Below, in pieces: positions 33,483-45,905 of a DNA stretch of 64,000 nucleotides. Origin of the DNA: Papio anubis (taxonomy: Eukaryota; Chordata; Mammalia; Primates; Cercopithecidae); NCBI RefSeq assembly GCF_008728515.1, contig NW_022161713.1:111519-175518 (forward strand). Reading direction: 5' to 3'. Numbering within the stretch: the first letter of the stretch is position 1; each line of letters begins with the position of its first letter. Made by a program: the position numbers and the translations under genes. The notes beneath the pieces were generated by a model, which was given only the letters and a program-made list of their open reading frames with translations, was not told the origin of the DNA and made no database searches.

Positions 33483-36062
33483 TAATTTATAAGTGAAAGT
33501 TTTATTCAAATGTTTTTAATTATTTTGATTTAAAGAGCAATACAGAAATTCCTGAGGACAAGTTAAAGCATTATTCTTTTATGAACTTCCTATATTTTCC
33601 ATGTCTTTACCTTTTAAAAAGTGTAGTGATCTCTAATGTTATCACATTGTCCATAATTTTCTCAAATCACAAGTTATTTCCCACAAATAATAAAAGGCAG
33701 TATAGAAACATATAGTTATATTTAGCCTTAACATATTAACTATAACTGGTATTTCTCCCATCATTATAATAGAGGTAGATAATTTCCATTATAAATAGGT
33801 ATTGGTATTTTGAATATTCACTTGCAATTTTAATTCGATTTTTTCTTAATTGAATTCTATGCAAGGTACATTCAGATTTTATCATTTACTAATTTTTATT
33901 ATTTATCTCCATGGGAATTTGATATTGACACTTTGAAGGCCGTGTAATGACAGCATTGCCATTTTGCTATTCCTTTAATTTGTCAAGTCACTCTGGGAGT
34001 AAGTAACAGAAAGTAAAAAGTAATATAGTTCTGGATAAAATTTAAGTGATTTGATTTGGGGAATAAAACTGAATTTTAATGGTATTTTATCTTTTATAGT
34101 TAAAATGCATGTGATACACCAAAATGCACACTTGTAACTAAAACACTTTATTTCCAAAATAATATGCCAATCTGAGGGAAGGAACATGGGAACAAATCTT
34201 TGTATAACTATCACTTATTTTTTACAGTATTCTATACATTCAGCATTTTTTAAAATTTAACCCTAAGATAACCTCTAATCTAATGGTATGTTGACATATT
34301 TGATAAGTAAAAATTTCAGATTCTATATTCAGATTTTTGTGAATAAGAAAAAATAAACCATTCTATTTTTTTAAGTTGTGCTTTCTCAATTCTTAGACCA
34401 CTTAACGGTGATAAAGCATTTTTACATTTAGTTTTTTACTCTTCAAATTATGAAAGTGTCTCCAGAATCTTGGTTACTGCTTGATGACCAAGCCCAACTG
34501 ATATCAGCTATTAAAATTTTTGGAAAATTTGTGATCAGTTGTAAAGAAATCCAAAATTATTTTACTACTAGTCTTTTCATGCTTCTTTCATATTGAATTT
34601 TGCCTTTCATTTATTTTTTGCTTTCTTATCACATTGAAGGTTTAGACTTTTTTAATGTGTTAATTGCTCAAGCTCATTAGCCTATTAAGCTTCTCAACAT
34701 CATATAAGGTAAATCAGCATTAAATATTAATAGAAATTAAGGTACACAGAGGTTAAACAACTTGTCAAATTGCATTTTCTATACCATTGCTGTTAAAGGA
34801 GTTATCTTAAGTCTTGTTTTATCTTGTTTAAATTTCCACTAACTGAATAAAATTTTGCATGAGAATTTAAAACATTTTGTTTTCACTGCACTAAATACTA
34901 TCTTAGGAATTTCAAGAACTAGAATGAGCTTTCTGGGAAATGGAGGTCTTTCATTCAGTTATTCCACTGAGAGGTTCTGGCATTTGGCAACAATATTTAA
35001 ATAGCTAATGTAACTGAGGGAACAGTTGGTGAGTGGGTTTGAACAAATCTTGCCTCCTTAGTGATCCAAGTCTTCCCACGGGAAATTTCAGATGTCATGA
35101 ACTATGTTGCAACTTCTTTTTAGAGAAAACCTAGGCAGAAGATGGTAGCACCCAAAGCAGTTACATTAACACTTTTTACTTCCTACTGCCCCTGCAAACA
35201 AAATAATTTGTTAAGTCACTACTCAATGAAGAATATTCAGAATAACTATTGCTGACAGAGTACTGGACTTGGGGATTTATTTTGTGAACGTTTGCATTTG
35301 TTAAATTATATAGCCAAGAAATTTAATGTATAAAGCAGAAATTCAGGTTTATAACATGAGTAAATTTCCTGGAATAATTAACAATTTTAAATCTTAGATC
35401 TTCTCAAATAGTGTGTCGCCATATTGGGGCATCACCTCTGCCAACTTTACCTCTCTGAATCACAAGCTTTTTTTTTTTTCTGCCTAGAGAGCCAATATTT
35501 TTTCTGTGTCTTCACAGTAGTTCTGAGAACTTATCTCCTTTTTCCATTAATGGCTAAATATTTGGAATGTCTAATAGGGTATCTAATATGCAATATCGCA
35601 TATTGTCAGTACATACTAGTATATTAGAGTGTACGTCCATCTGATTTTATCTATTTTAAACTCTAAAATTTGATGTCAAATATTTTTATTGTTTCACTAT
35701 TCTTGCAAAATCCAACTTTTATAAAGTAGATCTACTTAAAGTTAATATGTGCTGCAGTCTATGTAGTATGAATTAATTGCAACTGAGGAAGTACTTTTGA
35801 AGACTGTTGGTTTTACATTCTTTAAATTACTTTCTTTGGTAAAAATCTTCTGTATAAAGTGGAAAATCATATGTGCAATAAGCACGAGCTCAGAGAATTA
35901 GACCATATGGTCTCTGTAGCTATAATACTTGGAAGTATCAGATAGTCATTCTCTAAGATCGTTTTAAAAATCTACTGCATAGATTCTTTCTAGAGATAAC
36001 ATTAATCAATTTTACATTTCAAAATAGCTAGAAGAAAATAATTGACATATTCCTAGAGTAAC
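33483..36062. other. Intron, about 2.6 kb without recognised repeat
   Basis: AT-rich sequence with no repeat, exon or RNA gene I can support. A poly-T run lies at about 35469-35480. Confidence 0.45.
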
Positions 36063-36064
36063 TA

Positions 36065-36195
36065 AAAGATAAATATTGAGGTGATAGATATTCTAATTAC
36101 CCTAATTTGATTATATGAATGTATCGGGCTAGCACATGTACCCTGAAAACATGTACATCTATTATGTATCAATAAAATAAACAATTTTAAAAGGT
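36065..36195 (+). mobile_element. L1MA/L1PB 3' terminus, sense
   Basis: GAGGTGATAGATATTCTAATTACC, TTGATTATATGAATGTATC and CATGTACATCTATTATGTATC with A-rich end match the last about 130 bp of L1MA-age elements. Severely 5'-truncated. Confidence 0.75.
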
Positions 36196-36254
36196 GTGAC
36201 TTCTATATATTTATATTTAAATACATTTCTAACAACCACAAAGATGTTACTGAT

Positions 36255-36563
36255 TTGACCATTTAATAAGCTAATGTTTAAATAGGTACTCTGTGTCAGG
36301 CACTGTGCTAAGTGCTTGGGACAATAAAGGTGTAGAATTTCTGCACTAATAGAGTCCATAGTCTTGTCAGGGAGATAGATATTTAACAATTATTCTTTCT
36401 TATTTAAGTAAGAGTGACTGTGATACCTGTTAGAAAAAATGAGTGTGTGGTGTTAGAAAAACATTTGAGAGGGGGATTTTGTCAGGTGATTCAGAAAAGT
36501 GTTCCATGAGGAAATGATTTTTGTGCCAAGATTTCACAAACAAGCAGAATTTAACGAGTTGAC
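36255..36563 (-). mobile_element. L2 3' region, antisense, invaded by L1PA
   Basis: GTACTCTGTGTCAGGCACTG, CTAAGTGCTTGGGACAATAAAG and ATAGTCTTGTCAGGGAGATAG are the antisense L2 3' end. The L2 continues through GTGTTCCATGAGGAAATGATTTTTG up to about 36563, where the L1PA begins. Confidence 0.75.
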
Positions 36564-36564
36564 A

Positions 36565-39500
36565 AGGCATAGTGCAATCAAATTAGAACTCAGGATTAAG
36601 AAACTCACTCAAAACCTCACAGCTACCTGGAAACTGAACAACCTGCTCCTGAATGACTACTGGGTAAATTACAAAATTAAGGCAGAAATAAATAATTTAT
36701 TTGAAACCAATAAGAACAAAGACACAAAGTACCAGAATCTCTGGGACACAGCTAAAGCAGCGTGTAGAGGGAAATTTATAGCACTAAGTCCCCACATCAG
36801 AAAGTGGGAAAGATCAAAATCGACACCCTAACATCAAAATTAAAAGAACTAGACAAATAAGAGCAAACACATTCAAAAGCTAGCAGAAGACAAGAAATAA
36901 CTAAGATCAGAGCAGAACTGAAGGACATAGAGACATGAAAAACACTTCAAAAAAAATGAATCCAAGAGCTGGTTTTTTGAAAAGATTAACAAAATAGACA
37001 TACTGCTAGCCAGACGAATGAAGAAGAAAAGAGAGAATAATCAAATAGGCAAAATAAAAAATGAGAAAGGGGATATCACCACTGATCTCACAGAAATACA
37101 AACTACCATCAGAGAATACTATAAACACCTCTACACAAATAAACTAGAAAGTCTAAAAGAAATGGATACATTCATTAACACATACATCCTTGCAAGACTA
37201 AACCAGGAAGAAGGTGAATCCCTGAATAGACTAATAACAAGTTATGAAATTGAAGCGTAGCCTACCAACCAAAAAAAGCCCAGGACCAGATGGAGTCACA
37301 GCAGAACTCTACCAGAGATACGAAGAGGAGATGGTACCATTCCTTCTAAAACTATTCCAAACAACAGAAAAAGAGAGATTCCTCCCTAACTCTTTTATGA
37401 GGCCAGCATCATCCTGATACCAAATCTGCCAGAGACACAATGAAAAAAGAAAATTTCAGGCCAATATCCCTGACGAACATCTTTGCAAAAATCCTCAATG
37501 AAGTACTGGCAAACCAAATCCAGCAGCACATCAACAAGCTTATCCACCATGATCATCAGCTTCATTCCTGAGATGCAAGGCTGGTTCAACATACACAAAT
37601 CAAAGAACATAATCCATCACATAAACAGAACCAATGACAAAAACCACATGATTATCTCAATACATGCAAAAAAGACCTTCAATAAAATTCAACATCCCTT
37701 CATGCTAAAAACTCTCAATAAACTAGGTATTGATGGAGCATATATCAAAATAATAAGAACTATTTATGACATAGGCAATATCATACTGAATGGGCAAAAC
37801 CTGGAAACATTCCCTTTGAAAACTGGGACAAGGCAAGAATGCCCTCTCTCACCACTTTTATTCAACATAGTATTGGAAGTTCTAACCAGGGCAATCAGGT
37901 AAGAGAAAGAAATGAAGGATACTCAAATAGAAAGAGAGAAAGGCAAGTTGTCTCTGTTTGCAGATGACATGATTGCATATTTAGAAAACCCATTGTCTCA
38001 GCCCAAAACTCCCCAAGCTGATAAGCAACTTCAGTCAAGTCTCAGGATACAAATCAATGTACAAAATTCACAAGCATTCCTATACACCAATAATAGATAA
38101 GTAGAGAGCCAAGTCATGAGTGAACTCCTATTCACAATTGCTACACAGAGAATAAAATACCTAGGATAAAAATACAAGGGACACAAAGGACCTCTTCAAG
38201 GATAACTACAAACCACTGCTCAAGGAAATAAGACAGGACACAAACAAATGGAAATAAATATCATGCTCATGGATATGAAGAATCAATATCGTGAAAATGG
38301 CCATACTGCCCAAAGTAATTTATAGATTCAATGCTATCCCCATCAGCTACCATTGACTTTCTTCACAGAATTAGAAAAAAACTACCTTAAATTTCATATG
38401 GAACAAAAAAAGAGCTCATATAGGCAAGACAATCCTAAGCAAAAAAGAAAGCTGGAGGCATCAGGCTACCTGACATCAAACTATACTACAAGACTATAGT
38501 AACCAAAACAGAACGGTACTGGCACCAAACCAGATGTATAGACCAATGGAACAGAAGAGAGACCTCAGAAATAACACCACACATCTACAATTATCTGATC
38601 TTCGACAAAATGACAAAAAGAAACAATGGGGCAAGGATTCCCTATTTAATAAATGATGTTGGGAAAACTGGCTAGCCATATGCAGAAAACAGAAACTGGA
38701 TCTCTTCCTTACACCCTATACAAAAATTAACTCACGATGGACTAAAGACTTAACCATAAAATCTGAAACCATGAAAACCCTAGAAGAAAACGTAGGCAAT
38801 ACCATTCAAGACATAGGCATGGGCAAAGACTTCATGACTAAAACACCAAAAACAATGACAACAAAAGCCAAAATTGACAAATGGGATCTAATTAAACTAA
38901 AGAGCTTCTGCACAGCAAAATAAACTATCATCAGAGAGAACAGACAACCTACAAAATGGGAGAAATTTTTTGCAATCTATCCATCTGACCAAGGGCTAAT
39001 ATCCAGAATCCACAAAGTATGTAAACAAATTTACAAGAATAAACAACCCCATCAAAAAGTGGGCAAAGGATATGAACAGATATTTCTCAAAATAAGGCAT
39101 TTATGCAGCCAATAAACACATGAAAAAAAGCTCATCATCACTGTTCATTAGAGAAATGCAAATCAAAATCACAATGAGATACCATCTCACACCAGTTAGA
39201 ATGACAATCATTAAAAAGTCAGGAAACAACAGATACTGGCATAGATGTGGAAAAATCAGAATGCTTTTACACTGTTGGTGGGAGTTTAAATCAGTTCAAC
39301 CAGAGTGGAAGACAGTGTGGTGATTCCTCAAGGATCTAGAACCAGAAATACCATTTGACCCAGCAATCCCATTACTGGATATATACACAAAGGATTATAA
39401 ATCATTCTATTACAAAGACACATGCATACATATGTTTATTTCAGCACTGTTCACAATAGCAAAGACTTGGAACCAACCCAAATCCCCATCAGATAAACTG

Positions 39501-39674
39501 GATAAAGAAAATGTGGCACATATTTTAGAATACTATGTAGCCATAAAAAAGGATGAGCTATGTCCTTTGCAGGGACATAGATGACGCTGGAAACTATCCT
39601 TCTCAGCAAACTAACACAAGAACAGAAAGCTAAACACCACATGTTCTCACTCATAAGTGGGAGATGAACAATGA
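36565..39674 (+). pseudogene. L1 ORF2 remnant, reverse transcriptase and C-terminal region
   Basis: ORF2p would be a 1275-residue endonuclease/reverse transcriptase. This copy keeps only its middle and end. Open blocks alternate between frames (36499-36831, 37018-37260, 37483-37902, 37912-38100), showing at least three frameshifts and several stops. The RT palm motif FADD survives at 37957-37968 within LSLFADDMIAY, and RT block GTRQECPLSPLLFNIVLEVL is visible before 37902. The expected ORF2 stop lies in GAACAATGA near 39674. The copy cannot make a functional protein. Confidence 0.88.
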
Positions 39675-39898
39675 GAACATATGAACACAGGGAGGGGAAC
39701 ATCACACACCGGGGCCTCTCAGTGGGTAGGTGACTAGGGGAGGGATAACATTAGGAGAAATACCTAACGTAGATCACTGGTCAATGGGTGCAGCAAACCA
39801 CCATGGCACATGTATACCTATGTAACAAACCTGCACGTTCTGCGCATGTAGCCCAGAACTCAAAATATAATATATTTAAAAAAAAATAAAAATAAAAA
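36565..39898 (+). mobile_element. L1PA LINE, sense, 5'-truncated, 3.3 kb
   Basis: Starts inside ORF2 (AACTCAGGATTAAGAAACTC) and runs to a normal primate L1 3' end: 3'UTR with GGGATAACATTAGGAG (39744), GGGTGCAGCAAACCACCATGGC (39787), ATGTAACAAACCTGCACG (39821), then an A-rich tail at 39876-39898. The 5'UTR, ORF1 and the ORF2 endonuclease domain are absent. It is the largest sense-strand L1 in the window, and inserted into an L2. The wording fits an older L1PA subfamily (about PA5-PA10). Confidence 0.92.
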
Positions 39899-40245
39899 AC
39901 TATCATCAGAGTAAACAGGCAACCTACAGAATGGGAGAAAACTTTTGCAATCTATCCATCTGGCAAAGGGCTAATATCCAGAATCTACAAGGAACTTAAA
40001 TAAATGTATAAGGAAAAAAACAAAAAATAAATTAAAAAGTGGGCAAAGGATATGAACAGACATAAGAGGAAGGAGAGTCTTAGGATAAAGACTTAATGCA
40101 TGTGGGGCTCAAAACCTAGATGATGGGTTGATGGGTGCAGCAAACCACCATGGCACATGTATACCTATGTAACAAACCTGAACATTCTACACATGTATGT
40201 CAGAACTTAAAGTAAAATTAAGAAAATAAAAAGAAAAACAAATTT
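39899..40245 (+). mobile_element. Second L1PA 3' fragment, internally deleted
   Basis: Right after the A-rich tail, ORF2 sequence starts again (AACTATCATCAGAGTAAAC, matching the first copy at about 38924). It runs to GGATATGAACAGACA at about 40062, then jumps to an L1PA 3'UTR (AAGAGGAAGGAGAGTCTTAGG, TTAATGCATGTGGGGC) and ends at about 40245. About 0.7 kb of ORF2 C-terminus is missing. Its 3'UTR wording differs from the first copy, so it is a separate, probably older, element. Confidence 0.8.
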
Positions 40246-42878
40246 TTAAAAATGAATAGAAAAAAATGCATTTTTGCTATGCAGTTATTGCATTAATTTT
40301 AATGAAAAAATTACAAGCAATAAGTGCATAACAAAATATTTTTATTTAAGCTATTGATTTTAAATATTAACACTGACCCTGTTAGTCTATAGCCTGCAAA
40401 ATTTGAAATTTGCTTTTCTCTGTTGGCTGCCTATAATGAGATTATTTAGTTTATGTGCATATGCATTCGCCAATTTGGCATGTCTGGTAACAAACTTGTC
40501 TTTTACCCATTGTAAAATTAGCATCCTCTTGGATAATTGCTTTCACTGGTCACCGTTTTGCCTCAAATATTTTTTTTGTGTGTTGGCAAATCCCCAGAAA
40601 GTTCCAAAAGAGGAAATACATGTCCATCTTTAGCTATTTGATTATGCTCATAATATTTTAGTCACGAAACAATTACCAGCTGGCAAGCTTTACATACATA
40701 TTCAATAGCATCTAAATATTGTTGTTGCATCTATTATATAAGCTTCAAAGGAACTCACTCAACAGATGCTCTAAAATTCATAAAACTAGTAACTCTCAAA
40801 ACATTTGGGCTTCTTGGTAATAAAATCTGAGTGTCATCTATGACTGATGTGATTGTTCACATTACAACTTTTCCTTCCTTAGATCTATCTAGTTTTTTTT
40901 ATTTTTGAGGTTCCCACATGTTCCATTTCTTCAGGATTGAGCCATTTTTGTATAAGTCACACCACAAAGTTTAATGAGACAATAGCTTTTGAGGGGAGAG
41001 TCTTGCTAGGTTAGCACTTAAGGCATATCAGAGGGTAGTCAATTAGTCCAGTTCTGATCGATTGCAAACAGGAACACTGTTGACAAGGAACAATAATGAT
41101 CACTCAAGGTCACACAGGTGGTTAGAACACAGAGGACATGTTTGAACCCATATCTGCAAAGTCTATCCAGTATGGTTTCTGCTATACATTTTATAGGATC
41201 ATGATTAAGACCAAGTTTTGAAATCCACGAAATTAAAAGGGTTTTAAGTAAGGTACTTAAAAGCAACTCAAGGTATTGGTACATTTTAGGTATATGATAA
41301 AAGCAATGTGTCATTCCTACATCCTTCAATCTCTTATCTTGTATTCTTTGACTATCTAAAACTCGTATGTTTTTCTAGTTAGCAGGAGTAAGTGCATTCA
41401 TGAGAGGAAACTAGGGTAAAATACATTTCAAGTCATCACCAGTTTAGTCTCTTTACAAAATATTTGGTGGGGTTACTCTTAAGGAAAGCCTATAGACTCA
41501 TCTGTAGAAAAAAAAGGGCACATGTCTGGAACAGCTCACATTAACTTTTCAATGTAAAATCACCTATCCAGCAGGTGTAATCCCATAGAACTTCTGAACT
41601 GCATGAAGTTAGTGACTAAATCCTTCCAAACTCAATGGATTCTCTGACGTGCGTCTTCTAATGGCTCTGATTCCTCTACTAAAATATGGATGGAATATAA
41701 AGATGCCCAATTGTTTGCTCTTCTTCTAGTAGAGGCTACAAGATATGTCCATGTCTACAAGAGAGCTGCATTTTAAACATTGAATTCTTTTGTCTAAGTC
41801 TTTGTGTTCACCAGTTGTAAGCAAGCACATTTTTTAAATGTAGATTTAATCGGGGTTGACCACTCTGCTTTAATCAACATAACGAGTCCTCTTTTGAAGT
41901 TCCTGGTTTTATATAACCAGAATTTTCTTCCAATCTCTAAAACGGCAAGCAGAACATACCTTAATGTTTATGTCCTTGCCATCAAGGCATAATATCTCTA
42001 ATTTGATATTTAGGTAAAATTTCTCAATCTCTTAAACTGCTTATAATTTATACAACTATGAGTTGCAATTAGTGCCTCTAGAGAGTTGGTGGTGAGGAAA
42101 TATTTCTAGAATCCCACCAGCACATCAAGAATTTATCCTCTCCTCAAAGCTGTTCTTTCTCCTATATATCATATTTTTAATTGTACTTGACAGTTTCATT
42201 CTGACCTCAATAACCCTTCAAGATCCCCAAGTGACATTAAGTTCTTCCGTCTCCTTTTCACTTTACTCAGAGTCCAAGCTCTTAACTCAATACCTTGTGT
42301 TGTTTGTAAATAGCTTATTCGAATATATTTTTTAATTTAATGGGTTTTAAAAGTTTAACTTATAAAGTTCTCACCCTTAAGTATCTGGTTCTCTTGCCCC
42401 TTCTTCTCATACTTACCTGTTACTGCACTAGATCAGGACAACATTATCTTCCCATAGAATCCTTCCTAGGTGCCAGGCTGCTCAAATTACCTATGTCCTG
42501 CTGCTGTATAATATCCATCTAAACTCAATGCATCTCTCTCACAATCTCTGTTACATGGAATACTTTGAAATACAAAACACTTCACTGGGATACCAGTAAT
42601 AACAGTAGTAAGTCCGAGATCTTTTAAGCAAATGAATTACCTAATCCTTCATGAAAGTGCCATTTATGTGTAGATGTATTACTACTCCCAAAAGATCAGT
42701 AAGAACCCAGTGCCTTTGGTAGGTTTCTTTAGACTGTGTAATCTAGAGTTTAAATTAAAATATATAAAAAGGATAAAATTCTCTTCAAGGAAAATAAAGT
42801 TGGTAATGATAATTTTGATAATTTTGAACAGAGTTATTTGACTTGTATATATTGCTCAATTACAATAGAAATAAATTT
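40246..42878. other. Intron with one MIR
   Basis: Mostly unassigned AT-rich sequence. A MIR lies at 41080-41200. Open stretches at 40403-40633, 41804-41992 and 42340-42522 show no domain. Confidence 0.45.
41080..41200 (-). mobile_element. MIR SINE, antisense
   Basis: CTCAAGGTCACACAGGTGG, GGACATGTTTGAACCCATATC and GTTTCTGCTATACAT are in the antisense order of the MIR 5' half. Confidence 0.7.
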
Positions 42879-42879
42879 T

Positions 42880-43025
42880 AAATTTTAAATTATCAAGATC
42901 CTACCATCCCATTTTCTAGTCCTACATAAGCATACAAAATTTTATATAATTGTGATAATAGCATAGATGCATTTATGTATTTTCACATATTTTTAGATTT
43001 TTGCATATTGATAAAAAGTCTCAAG
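42880..43025 (-). mobile_element. Old L1ME fragment, antisense (left of full-length L1)
   Basis: ATAAGCATACAAAATTTTATATAATTGTG and a 'ttcacat-ttttag' block resemble the part of old L1 antisense sequence preceding 'aatggctgcataatattcc'. The matching continuation appears at 50722 beyond the full-length L1, suggesting that L1 split it. Confidence 0.4.
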
Positions 43026-43354
43026 TTTTTTTTATCAATATGCGATATTTGTACATATTTATGGGGTACATGTGATATTTTGTTCCATGCATATAATATG
43101 TAAGGATCAATATAGGATATTTAGGGTATCCATCATCTCAAATATTTATCATTCTTATGAATTAGGAATATTTCAAATTCTTGCCTCTAGCTATTAATAT
43201 TTTGAAATACACAATATATTATTGTGACTATTCTCACATTACTCTGCTGTTGAACATTGGAACTTATTTCTTCTATCTATACTTGTAACCATTAACCAAC
43301 TTCTCTTCATTTCACCCCCACTCCTACCCATTCACTCTTCTCAGTTTCCGGTAT

Positions 43355-43733
43355 CTATCTCTCATGGTTTGGCTGTGTCCTCACCCAAATCTCATCTTAA
43401 ATTGTAATCCCCATAATGTTTCAAGGTGGGGACTGAGTGGGAGGTTACTGAATCATGGGGGTGGGTTCCCCCATACTGTTTTCTTGATAGTCAGTGAGTT
43501 CTCACAAGGTCTGATAGCTTTATAAGTGTCTGGAATTTCTCCTGCCTCTGCTTCTCTCCTGTCATGTGAGAAGGTCCAAGGTGGTCCCCCTTCACCGTCC
43601 ATCATGATTGTAAATTTCCTGAGGCCTCCCCCAGCTATGCAGAACTGTGAGTCAATTGAACCTATTTCCTTTATAAATTACCCAGTCTTGGGTATTTCTT
43701 TATGGCAGTGTGAAAATAAATTAACACGTTATC
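43355..43733 (+). mobile_element. MST-type ERVL-MaLR solo LTR, sense
   Basis: LTR body at about 43360-43728: CATGGTTTGGCTGTGTCC, ACCCAAATCTCATCTTAAATTG, TGAATCATGGGGGTGGG (43449), CATCATGATTGTAAATTTCC (43600), GAACTGTGAGTCAATTGAAC (43641), AAATTACCCAGTCTTGGG (43675). Probable 5-bp target duplication with one mismatch: CTATC at 43355-43359 and TTATC at 43729-43733. The L1 3'UTR continues on either side. Non-coding solo LTR. Confidence 0.88.
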
Positions 43734-45636
43734 ATTCTTCTCTCTAATGCTATGAGAATCACCTTTTGAGCTCCCATATATGAATGAGAACAGGCAGTAC
43801 TGTCTTTCTGTGCCTGGCTTATTTCACCTAACATAATGACCTCCAATTTCATTCATGTGGCTGCAAATGACATGATTTCATTCTTTTTATGGGTGAGTAG
43901 TATTCCATTGTGTATAAATACCACACCATCTTTATCCATCCATCTGTTGATAGGCACTTGGGTTGGTTCCATATCTTTTCTATTGTGACTAGTGCTGCAA
44001 AAAAGATGGGGCTGTGGGTATCTCTTTGATATAGGTAATTTCCTTTACTCTGAATGGATACCCAGTAGTGGGATTGCTGGATCCTGCAGTAGTTCTATTT
44101 TTAGATTTTGGGGCAATCTCTATACTGTTTTCCATAGTTGCAATACTAATTTATGTTTCCACCAGCAATGTATAAGTGTTCCCTTTTCTCTACAACCCTG
44201 CCAGCATCTGTCATTTTTTATCTTTTTAATAATAGCTATTCTAACTGGGATAAAATTATATCTCATTGTGGTTTTGATTTGCATTTCCCTGATGATTAGT
44301 GATATCGAGCATTATTAACATACATGTTGGCCACTTGTATGTCTTCCTTTGATAAATGTCTATTCATGTCCTTTGCCTACTTTTTAATGATATTATTTAT
44401 TTTCTTACTATTGAGTTGTTTGAGTGCCTTCTGTATACTGAATATTAGTTCCTTGATTCAGAAATGAATAGTTTGCAAATATTTTCTCTCATTCTACAGG
44501 TTGTCTCTTTACACTGTTGATTATTTAATTTGCTCTGCAGAAGCATTTTAGATTAATATAGTCCCAGTCCCATTTGTCTTTTTTTCTTTCTATTGCCTGT
44601 GCTTTTGAGGTATTAGCCCTGAAATTCTAGCCTAGACCAATATCCTGAAGTGTTTTCTCTAAGTTCTTTTCCAGTGGTTTTAGTATTGTTTCAGGTCTTA
44701 TGTTTAAGTGTTTAATCTATGTTTGGTTGATTTTTGTGTGTGGTGAGTGATGGGGTCCAGTTTTGTTCTTCTACATATAGATATCTAACTTTTCTAACAC
44801 CATTTATTTAAGAAGTTATTCTTTTCCCGATGTATGTTCTTGGCAGCTTTGGAGGGAATCAGTCGGTACCCTTATCAAAAATCACTTAGCTATAAATATG
44901 TGAATATATTTTAGGGTTCTCTATTTTGTTCCATTGTTCTACATGTCTGTTTTTATACCAATACTATGCTATTTTGTTTACTATAGCCTTGTAATATGTT
45001 TTGAAGTCAGATAGTATGATGTCTCCAGCTTTGTTTTTTGATCTGAATTTCTTGGGCTATTTGGTGTCTTTTGTGGCTACATAGGAATTTTATGATTTTT
45101 TAAATTGCTTTGAAAAACTACACTGGTGTTTTAATAGTGGGTGCACTCAAACTATTGATTGGTTTATGTAGTATGATTGTTTTAACAATATTTATTCTTC
45201 TAATCCATGAGCATGAGATATCTTTCTATTTGTGTCCTTTTCATTTTCTTTCATCAGTGTTTTGTAGTTTTAATTGTAGAGTCTTTTATCATCTTTGTTT
45301 AATTTATTCTTAGGTTTTTTTTTGTAGTTATTATAAATGGGATTTTCTTCTTTTCTTTTAAACTAGTTCATTGTTGTTATATAGAAACACTACTGCTTTT
45401 GTGTATTGACTTTGTATCTTGTAATTTTATCAATTTGTTTATACATTTTAAGAATTTTCTGATGGAGTCTTTTATTCTTTTCCAAATATAATGTCTTCCA
45501 CAAAGAGAGATAATTTGACTTATTCTTTCCCAATTTTGATGACCTTTTTCCTTTTTCTTGCCTGATTGCTCTGACAAGGACTTCCAGTACTAAATTGAAT
45601 TGAATGAAGTTAGGCATCTTTCACCACTCGTTCCAG

Positions 45637-45905
45637 TTTTTTTTTTCTTTTTTGAGACAGGGTCTCACTCTGTTACCCAGGCTGGAGTGCATTGGTTCCC
45701 AGGTTCAAGCGATTCTTCTGCCTCAGTCTCCTGAGTAGCTGGGATTACAGGCATCTGCCATCATACCCAGCTAACTTTTGTATTTTTTAGAGACCAGGGT
45801 TTCACAACATTGGCTAGGCTTGTCTTGAACTCCTGACCTTAGGTGATCCATCTGCCTCAGCCTCCCAAAGTGCTCGGATTACAGAGGTAAGCCACCATAC
45901 CCAGC
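45637..45905 (-). mobile_element. AluS with internal deletion, antisense
   Basis: T run, GAGACAGGGTCTCACTCTG, then GGAGTGCATTGGTTCCCAGG, where about 35 bp of the usual 'gtggcacaatctcggctcactgcaacctc' is missing. The remainder (GCTGGGATTACAGGCATC, CCTGACCTTAGGTGATCC, CTCCCAAAGTGCTCGGATTAC) is intact to both ends. Inserted into the antisense L1. Confidence 0.9.

Noticed and set aside
36499..38100. Series of long + strand open frames that might look like a host gene.
   Set aside because: They are broken pieces of L1 ORF2, identified by FADDMIAY and QECPLSPLLFN, with L1 3'UTR and A-rich tail downstream.
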